From positions 1 to 13,253 of the forward strand of contig DCHT01000015.1 of the NCBI GenBank assembly GCA_002314885.1: a stretch of DNA of 13,253 bases. The letters are read 5' to 3'. Positions 7,943-13,253 of this stretch are shown here, in pieces. Each line of letters begins with the position of its first letter. Position 1 is the first letter of the stretch. Position numbers and translations under genes: made by a program. Under the pieces are notes generated by a model. That model was not told the origin of the DNA, did no database searches, and saw nothing but the letters and a program-made list of their open reading frames with translations. This DNA is from Bacteroidales bacterium UBA1745. Its GTDB lineage: Bacteria > Bacteroidota > Bacteroidia > Bacteroidales > UBA932.

Positions 7943-9694
7943 CTATTTTCTGCCTTTGAGACGTATTGCCTGACTTTCCGCAGTCGATGCCCACCATACG
8001 TCGGTGGTCATATTGTTGGTACCGCCGAACCACTTGTCAAGTGCTTCAGGATAATACTGCACGTTGCGGTATGCCTCATCTGCCGGATAGCGGAGACGGG
8101 TAGGAAGGATGCAGCCGTTCTCTGCGGCCGGACCGTTGGTCTTGAGGAGAGGATAGCCTGTCCTGCGGTACTCGCACCAGGACTCGATGCCGTTGAAGAA
8201 GAGGGAAATCCACTTCTGGGTGATGAGCTGCTGGATTGCATTGTCCGGATCGACCTGGGACTGAACGTATGCGAGATAGTCCACGACTTCCTGAGACTCG
8301 GAATCGAGGTCGTCGCGCCATTCGAGGATGTTCTCCCTGACAGCCTGCATCATCACGGACCTGGCCTCAGGATAGGAAATGGCGATATACTCGCGCAGAC
8401 CGGCCTCAGCGAAGAGGAACATCTGCTCGGAGAAGTTCATCAGTGCGTAATGATCGGCATTCTGAAGGTCGAACTTCTTGCCCGTGATCGCGGTGGAAAC
8501 GCCATAGGACATACGGCCGATGAGGGAATTACCGGCGCTGGAAATGACAGCTGCCACATAGTCATCTGCTTCAGTATAAAGCATCTGGGTAGGCATTCCC
8601 ACGGTCTTGTGGAAATAGCAGTCCCAGCGAGGGTCGTATGCACGGCCACCCTTCTCAGGAGAGAGATACTGATAGTAGCTGACGATCTTTTCGGTACCAT
8701 CAGCGGATGTGTACTTCTTGTCGACCTTGGTCACATCGAGCATAGTCCTCTGGATGGTCTCGCAGGCGGCCTTGGCACGCCAGATACCGCTGGTCGTCGA
8801 GAAGAAAGGAGTCTGGAAGGATGCATTGTCCTCGTTGAATTCAACCAGGGCGCCGTCTTCCCTGCCCCTCATCATAGGATAGTTGCCGCTGCCGCTGAGG
8901 AAGCAGTCGTAGAGTTCGGCAATCTTCACCGGAACATAGACGCTGCTGCCGTCGCTGAGCTCGAGAATGCCTTCGGATTCCTCGATCACCTTGCCGGAAA
9001 CCCTCATAAGGAGGCGGAGGTAAAGGGCATTGCCGAAGCGCTGCCACCTGTCGGCGCTGCCGTCGAACATATAGTCGCAGAGAGGGCTGAAGTCGGCTGA
9101 GGTAAGAGAGCCCTCGCCTACGAGTGCCTGCGCCTGGTTGAAGCAGGCATTGGCCTTCTCGCAGAGGCAGAGGAGGTCCTGATAGATTTCCTTCTGGCCG
9201 TCATACTTGGTCACGTATGACATACTGTCCGCAGGCTCGAGGGTAATCTTGCCGGCTGAGAAATAAGGCACAGGGCCGTATGCGTCGGTGATTATGGAAG
9301 AAACGAGCACCTTGAGCACGTATGCCACGCCGAGCATTGCCGGATTCTCGTCCTTCTCGGCCTTGGTGATCATATATTCCACATTGCCGAGCTGGGTGTA
9401 GAGGTTCTGCCAGATGTCGTCGTCGGATGCCTCAGGGACATTGTAGTTGGCAACCACCTTGGAGGTAACCTCAGTGTTGAGGTTGACGCTGTACTGCATA
9501 AGGTCACTGGTGACGTTGCGGAACACGGACAGCATCGAATACTGGGTCTTGAAGGTGATTGGCTGGACGAAGGACTCCGCTGGTGCGTCGTAGAGCACAT
9601 ACGGGTTCTTGTTCATCTGATCGAAGGATTCGCAGGCAGCAAAAACGGTGACTGCTGCGATAGAAAGGCTTATAGTCTTGAAAATATTCTTCAT
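7943..9694 (-). CDS. SusD-like surface lipoprotein, ligand-binding partner of SusC
   Basis: This 583-residue SusD/RagB-type lipoprotein would cap the SusC barrel at the cell surface and bind the ligand. The signal peptide MKNIFKTISLSIAAVTVFAAC ends in a lipobox, giving lipidation at Cys21, followed by the NKNP segment common in SusD proteins. Helical-repeat signatures are present: GVAYVLKVLVSSIITDAYGP (about 122-141) and YLRLLMRVSGKV. The C-terminal WISLFFNGIESWCEYRRTGYP region is typical of the SusD-like branch. The reading frame extends 6 codons upstream to an ATG overlapping the susC stop (TAATG, at 9712). I prefer the ATG at 9694 because AAGGAGGA lies just before it at 8-nt spacing and because the signal peptide then starts normally. 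It is followed 9 nt later by the BACON/GLUG gene. The family is certain; the substrate cannot be read from the sequence. Confidence 0.95.
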   Translation of the reverse strand: MKNIFKTISLSIAAVTVFAACESFDQMNKNPYVLYDAPAESFVQPITFKTQYSMLSVFRNVTSDLMQYSVNLNTEVTSKVVANYNVPEASDDDIWQNLYTQLGNVEYMITKAEKDENPAMLGVAYVLKVLVSSIITDAYGPVPYFSAGKITLEPADSMSYVTKYDGQKEIYQDLLCLCEKANACFNQAQALVGEGSLTSADFSPLCDYMFDGSADRWQRFGNALYLRLLMRVSGKVIEESEGILELSDGSSVYVPVKIAELYDCFLSGSGNYPMMRGREDGALVEFNEDNASFQTPFFSTTSGIWRAKAACETIQRTMLDVTKVDKKYTSADGTEKIVSYYQYLSPEKGGRAYDPRWDCYFHKTVGMPTQMLYTEADDYVAAVISSAGNSLIGRMSYGVSTAITGKKFDLQNADHYALMNFSEQMFLFAEAGLREYIAISYPEARSVMMQAVRENILEWRDDLDSESQEVVDYLAYVQSQVDPDNAIQQLITQKWISLFFNGIESWCEYRRTGYPLLKTNGPAAENGCILPTRLRYPADEAYRNVQYYPEALDKWFGGTNNMTTDVWWASTAESQAIRLKGRK

Positions 9695-9701
9695 AATCTT
9701 G

Positions 9702-9709
9702 TCCTCCTT
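9702..9709 (-). promoter_or_regulatory. Strong Shine-Dalgarno site that decides the susD start
   Basis: AAGGAGGA on the minus strand, with GGAGG placed 8 nt before the ATG at 9694. It lies inside the longer reading frame that begins at 9712, so the upstream ATG overlapping the susC stop is probably not the main start. The other starts in this operon show no such site or only a weak AGGA. Confidence 0.75.
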
Positions 9710-9711
9710 CA

Positions 9712-12700
9712 TTAGAATGTGAGACCGATTGAGCCGCCGAACTGTGCGCTTGACGGCATCTGGAGAATTTCAAATCCCGGAATGATGGCACTGCCTCGCA
9801 TAGTCACGCCCTCAGGATCGAAGCCAGGGAACTTGGACCAGCAGTAGAGGTTGTTGCCATAGACGGAGAAGTTGACCTCGCTGAGCCACTTGACTCTCTT
9901 GAGGACCTTCTTCGGGAGGGAGTAGTCTATCCTGACCTCACGGAGCTTGAGGAACTGCGTGCTTACGAAGTTGGCTTCGCAGTTGGTCTGCTCATAGAGG
10001 CAGTGATAGTAGGTGTTGATGGTGCTGCGAGGAATCGCATCGGTGTTGATGACGTAGTTGCCGTCTCCGGTCTCACGTACGCCCACCGGTACGAGGCCGC
10101 CCTCACGTCCTTCGAGAGTGGCTGTGCCTTTGCCTCGGTAGTTGAGCACCCAGTTGGTGTAGGAGAACACGTGGCCGCCGTGCTGGCCGTCGAATGAGAC
10201 GGACACGCTGAGGTCGCGCCACTTGAAGGTGGTGCCGAAACCTCCCTTCCAGTCCGGTGCGCAGTCGCCCATCAGGGAGAGTTCGGTGTCGGTCTGAGGC
10301 ATATTCTGGTTGTCGAGGACCATCATACCTGAGACATCCACCATATTGCCTGAGGCATCGATGGCAACGGAGCCCTTAGGCGCCCTCTTGTAGCCCTTGC
10401 CATACATATCGGTAAGGGAACCGCCCTCGTATGCAGTCATATATGCGTGTGTGGAGTAGGAAGCCACGATCCAGGAATCGATGCCGTCGCCGAGACTGAG
10501 CACCTTGTTGATGTTCTTGGTGAAGTTGGCATTGACCTTCCACTGGATGTCACGCGTCTTGATGAGAGTGCCGCCCAGGGTGATCTCGACACCCTTGTTG
10601 ACGATGGAGCCCGCATTCACATAGATGGAACTTACGCCGGTGGCATAGGAGATAGGCATCTTGGAGATGAGGTCCTTGGTGTAGGCCTCATAGTATGCGG
10701 CATCGAGGGTGAGCCTGTTCTTGAACATCCTCAGGTCGACGCCGACTTCCCAGGAGTTCACCATCTCAGGCTTGAGGTTCTCGTTGACCTTGGTGCCCTG
10801 GATGGCCACATTGCCGGCGAAACCGGTGGTGGCGAGATACTCCTCGGTACGGTATGGAGTGGTGTCGTGACCAACGGAAGCGTAGGAAGCCCTGACCTTG
10901 AGCAGGTTGAGCAGACCATTGGTACGGCCGAACTCGAAGAGGTCGTTGAGGGATGCGGAAGCGGAAACAGATGGATAGAAATAGGACCTGTTGCCCTTAG
11001 GAAGGGTGCTGGACCAGTCATTTCGTCCAGTGATATCGAGGAAGAGAGCATTCTTCCAGGACATCTGCACGAGGCCGTAGAGGGAATTCACGGCCCTCTT
11101 TTCGGAATAGTTCTCCACCTTCACGTCGTAGATGGAGTTCGCGAGACTGTAGATGCCGGCCTGCTTGAGGTTGTCTGCGGTCTGAGTGTGGCGCTCATAG
11201 CCCTTGTATACCAGGGAACCGCCGAAGTTGGCAGTCATCTTGAGGTCGTACTTGAACTCGCGCTCGTATTTGAGGAGGAAGTCGGCAGTGTACTGCTTGG
11301 AAGCGACCACCTGCTCACGATAGAAGCCCTTCGGGCGCGCCTGAGTGGAAGTAGCCTGGCGCTGGGTACGGAAGTCGTTGATACGGTCGAGACCTCCGCG
11401 GACCATAAGGGTAAGGCCAGGAGCGAGGTCCATATTGAACTTCAGGTTGCCATAGATACGGTCGCGGTCCTGGTCGTTGATACACTCGTTGGCGATGAAG
11501 TAGGCGTTGTTCTTGCCGCCTGAAAGGCTGGTGTTCTGCTGCACTGCTGCCTCATCGAGCCAGTAGTTCTTAGGCCATTCCATATTCACGGTAGGCGCAT
11601 AGCACCACAGACCGTACATTACGGCAGTAGAACCATAACCGGAAGAAGTCGGGATATTGTCGTTCTTGGTACGCTTGTAGTTGATGGAAGTCTCAGCGGT
11701 GAGCCACTTTGCCAGACGGTTGGTCGTGCGGACGGAAAGGAAGTCCTGGCTGCTCGGAGAGTTAGGCACGATGCCCTGGGAGCGGTTGTCCGTGAAGCTT
11801 ACGCGTATGGAGTTGGAACTGTTGATCTTGCCTGAGAGAACCACGCTGTTGGCAGTTGTCCAACCGGTCTGGAAATAGTTCTTGAACCAGTCGCCATAAT
11901 TGGTATATGGAGTCGCATCGCGGACGAAGTCGCCGTAGTCGTCGACGTGACCGCCTATGCCGAGAGCCTTGTCATAGTACTGATAGTAGAGGGTTCCGTC
12001 GATCTTAGGACCCCAGGATTCCATACTTGCAGTGGAAGAATAGGTCGGGATCGGATTGAGGTTGGTGCCCATTTCGCTGTCTCCGGCTGCGAGATAATAG
12101 TAATAGTCGGGGTTGCCGCCTTGGCCGTATTCGTACTGGAGATCAGGAGAACAGAGCACCCTGTCGAGGGCAAAGGTCGTCTTGAAGCTTACGCGGAGGG
12201 CTGCCTCCTGTCCGGCTGCGCTCTTGGTGGTGATGATGATGGCACCGTTGGCAGCGCTGGAGCCGTAGAGAGCTGTAGCGGCAGCACCCTTGAGGACGGT
12301 CACGGACTCGATGTTGTCCGGGTTGATGTCGGAGGTGCCGTCACCGTAGTCGATGGCGAAGGAAGAACCGTCTCCACCGGCATCGGAAGCGGTGCTGGTG
12401 TTGTACATTGGAATACCGTCCACTACGAAGAGGGCGCCGTTGTTGCTGAGGTCAGCCGTGGACTCTCCTCGGATGGTGACACGCATTGAGCCGTTTGGGC
12501 CGGAGTTCGAGCGGTCGATGTTGAGGCCGGCTACCTGACCTGAGAGGCCGTTGAGCCAGTTGTTCGAGGCGTTGGCGCTGGCGAACTTGTCGCCGTCCAC
12601 CTTAGCCGCCGAGTAACCGATGGACTTCTCGTCCCTTCGGATGCCGAGGGCAGTCACGATGGTTCCCTCAAGAACCTCGCTGTCCGGCTCCATCTGAATA

Positions 12701-13011
12701 TTGGACAGATTGGCAGTGACGGGAAGTATGACTTCCTTGTAGCCAAGGGAACTGAAGCTGAGCTGCTGATTATCGCTCAGTTGAATGGAGAATTTACCGT
12801 CCTGATCGGTGACCACTCCCTGGAGAGTGCCGACCACAAGGACGCCGACTCCCGGCATCGGGGCGCCAGTCTCGTCGACGACGCGGCCCTGAGCCGTGAT
12901 CTGCTTAGGCTGGGCTGAGGTCTGGGCGTAAACGCTCTGGACCGGAGCCACAGCTACCACAAGTGACAATGCGATTGCCATTTGCGACATCAAGCGTAGC
13001 AAGTGATTCAT
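9712..13011 (-). CDS. SusC-like TonB-dependent outer-membrane transporter
   Basis: This 1099-residue protein is a SusC/RagA-type outer-membrane beta-barrel that imports a ligand captured by its SusD partner, using energy from TonB. It begins with a signal peptide (hydrophobic core about residues 10-25, likely cleavage after VYA near residue 29). A carboxypeptidase-regulatory-like domain follows (about 39-110, starting ITAQGRVVDETGAPMPG). A TonB-box-like segment (IVTALGI, 118-124) leads into the plug (to about 265), with the family hallmarks VTIRG, LFVVDGIPMYN, IESVTVLKGAAATALYG and ANGAIIITTK. The rest is barrel, ending GGSIGLTF with a terminal aromatic residue as usual. No STN domain is seen, so signalling through an anti-sigma factor is not suggested. 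Length is normal for the family. It is the first gene of the operon, its stop overlaps a possible susD ATG, and the start has an AT-rich leader rather than a Shine-Dalgarno site. The family call is secure; the substrate is unknown. Confidence 0.97.
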   Translation of the reverse strand: MNHLLRLMSQMAIALSLVVAVAPVQSVYAQTSAQPKQITAQGRVVDETGAPMPGVGVLVVGTLQGVVTDQDGKFSIQLSDNQQLSFSSLGYKEVILPVTANLSNIQMEPDSEVLEGTIVTALGIRRDEKSIGYSAAKVDGDKFASANASNNWLNGLSGQVAGLNIDRSNSGPNGSMRVTIRGESTADLSNNGALFVVDGIPMYNTSTASDAGGDGSSFAIDYGDGTSDINPDNIESVTVLKGAAATALYGSSAANGAIIITTKSAAGQEAALRVSFKTTFALDRVLCSPDLQYEYGQGGNPDYYYYLAAGDSEMGTNLNPIPTYSSTASMESWGPKIDGTLYYQYYDKALGIGGHVDDYGDFVRDATPYTNYGDWFKNYFQTGWTTANSVVLSGKINSSNSIRVSFTDNRSQGIVPNSPSSQDFLSVRTTNRLAKWLTAETSINYKRTKNDNIPTSSGYGSTAVMYGLWCYAPTVNMEWPKNYWLDEAAVQQNTSLSGGKNNAYFIANECINDQDRDRIYGNLKFNMDLAPGLTLMVRGGLDRINDFRTQRQATSTQARPKGFYREQVVASKQYTADFLLKYEREFKYDLKMTANFGGSLVYKGYERHTQTADNLKQAGIYSLANSIYDVKVENYSEKRAVNSLYGLVQMSWKNALFLDITGRNDWSSTLPKGNRSYFYPSVSASASLNDLFEFGRTNGLLNLLKVRASYASVGHDTTPYRTEEYLATTGFAGNVAIQGTKVNENLKPEMVNSWEVGVDLRMFKNRLTLDAAYYEAYTKDLISKMPISYATGVSSIYVNAGSIVNKGVEITLGGTLIKTRDIQWKVNANFTKNINKVLSLGDGIDSWIVASYSTHAYMTAYEGGSLTDMYGKGYKRAPKGSVAIDASGNMVDVSGMMVLDNQNMPQTDTELSLMGDCAPDWKGGFGTTFKWRDLSVSVSFDGQHGGHVFSYTNWVLNYRGKGTATLEGREGGLVPVGVRETGDGNYVINTDAIPRSTINTYYHCLYEQTNCEANFVSTQFLKLREVRIDYSLPKKVLKRVKWLSEVNFSVYGNNLYCWSKFPGFDPEGVTMRGSAIIPGFEILQMPSSAQFGGSIGLTF

Positions 13012-13048
13012 AAGCTATTGATTATTAGTAATATATCAACTATTGAAG

Positions 13049-13080
13049 CTGCTCTCACGTGCGCTCACACGCAAAAGCAG
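13049..13080 (-). promoter_or_regulatory. 5'-leader hairpin of the operon mRNA
   Basis: On the minus strand the arms CTGCTTTTGCGTG and CACGTGAGAGCAG pair over 13 positions (10 Watson-Crick, 3 G-U), closing a six-base loop TGAGCG. The hairpin would start at or within a few bases of the predicted transcription start and ends about 37 nt before the susC ATG. It could protect the 5' end of the mRNA or act as a regulatory leader. It is not followed by a U-tract, so it is not an obvious attenuator. Confidence 0.55.
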
Positions 13081-13083
13081 TCT

Positions 13084-13117
13084 CAAATATAGCGAAAAAA
13101 CACTAATCTATAACAAA
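13084..13117 (-). promoter_or_regulatory. Predicted Bacteroidota-type promoter of the operon
   Basis: Reading the minus strand, TATATTTG at 13091-13084 is an exact TAnnTTTG -7 box. A TTTG at 13117-13114 lies 22 nt upstream as a -33 box; the usual spacing is about 19-21, so this is slightly long. The region is clearly AT-rich relative to the coding DNA. Transcription should begin near 13076-13079, giving a leader of about 65-70 nt before the susC ATG. No transcript evidence was available. Confidence 0.65.
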
Positions 13118-13125
13118 TGTTATAG
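13108..13125. promoter_or_regulatory. 18-bp perfect dyad overlapping the -33 box, candidate operator
   Basis: CTATAACA and its exact complement TGTTATAG are separated by two bases (AA on the plus strand). The dyad covers the predicted -33 TTTG of the operon promoter, a position suited to a dimeric regulator that blocks or recruits RNA polymerase. No regulator gene lies in the window to name the binder. The symmetry is seen; the function is inferred. Confidence 0.55.
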
Positions 13126-13140
13126 GTAATTCCTCTTAAG

Positions 13141-13173
13141 TGGTGCAGTACTAGTGCCACTACTTCTGCGCCA
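13141..13173. repeat. 33-bp near-palindromic repeat (copy C)
   Basis: Identical to copy A. The symmetry extends three bases on each side (AAG/CTT), giving a 39-bp near-palindrome at 13138-13176. On the plus strand it is followed by CTTTT, so it could terminate plus-strand transcription. It lies 15 bp upstream of the promoter dyad. Confidence 0.85.
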
Positions 13174-13193
13174 CTTTTCAGCTAGTTGGATTT

Positions 13194-13226
13194 TGGTGCA
13201 GTACTAGTGCCACTACTTCTGCGCCA
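13194..13226. repeat. 33-bp near-palindromic repeat (copy D)
   Basis: Identical to copies A and C and in direct orientation with C, separated from it by 20 bp. It is also followed by CTTTT on the plus strand. The remaining 27 bases to the window end show no supportable gene. Confidence 0.85.
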
Positions 13227-13253
13227 CTTTTGGGTGGCACCGCTGCCGCGCCT

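Noticed and set aside
10447..11523. 358-codon open frame on the plus strand
   Set aside because: It lies entirely antisense to susC, has no recognisable domain, and is of the kind produced by GC-rich codon use on the opposite strand. The susC frame is certain.
1..13253. Composite transposon or IS pair bracketing the operon
   Set aside because: The flanking 33-bp elements are hairpin-like repeats without a transposase, longer terminal inverted repeats or target-site duplications visible in the window. Mobility remains only a hypothesis.

Overview
The window is a single minus-strand operon from a GC-rich member of the Bacteroidota, most likely Bacteroidales. Three things support this: an adjacent SusC/SusD pair, a TAnnTTTG-type promoter, and mostly AT-rich leaders without Shine-Dalgarno sites. 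The genus cannot be fixed from the sequence alone.

Layout in the direction of transcription (right to left): (1) Noncoding DNA at 13012-13253 holds two identical 33-bp near-palindromes, an 18-bp perfect dyad over the -33 box, the -7 box, and a long hairpin at the predicted 5' end of the mRNA. (2) A SusC-like TonB-dependent transporter (9712-13011). (3) A SusD-like lipoprotein (7943-9694), probably started from an internal ATG behind a strong ribosome binding site. (4) A 1052-residue lipoprotein with BACON-like domains and about 15 GLUG-type repeats, in the gene position usually held by a SusE/F-type surface glycan-binding protein (4775-7933). (5) A lipoprotein metallophosphoesterase (3087-4763). 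(6) A 945-residue secreted protein that joins a GLUG array to a second metallophosphoesterase (228-3065). (7) A 227-bp tail with two more 33-bp near-palindromes and three regularly spaced 25-bp inverted repeats.

Intergenic gaps are -1 (or 17 from the preferred susD start), 9, 11 and 21 nt, so the five genes are probably one transcript. SusC/SusD would import a ligand, the BACON/GLUG lipoprotein would hold or present it, and the two phosphoesterases would hydrolyse phosphate esters from it. No glycoside hydrolase, polysaccharide lyase, sulfatase or regulator is present. The locus therefore looks like a Sus-type uptake system for a phosphorylated substrate rather than an ordinary polysaccharide utilisation locus. 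The substrate is unknown.

The observations most worth following are the fused-versus-split GLUG/phosphoesterase architecture, the repeated 33-bp element bracketing the operon (one copy contributes the stop codon of the last gene), the three 25-bp inverted repeats with constant arms and variable cores, and the operator-like dyad on the promoter.
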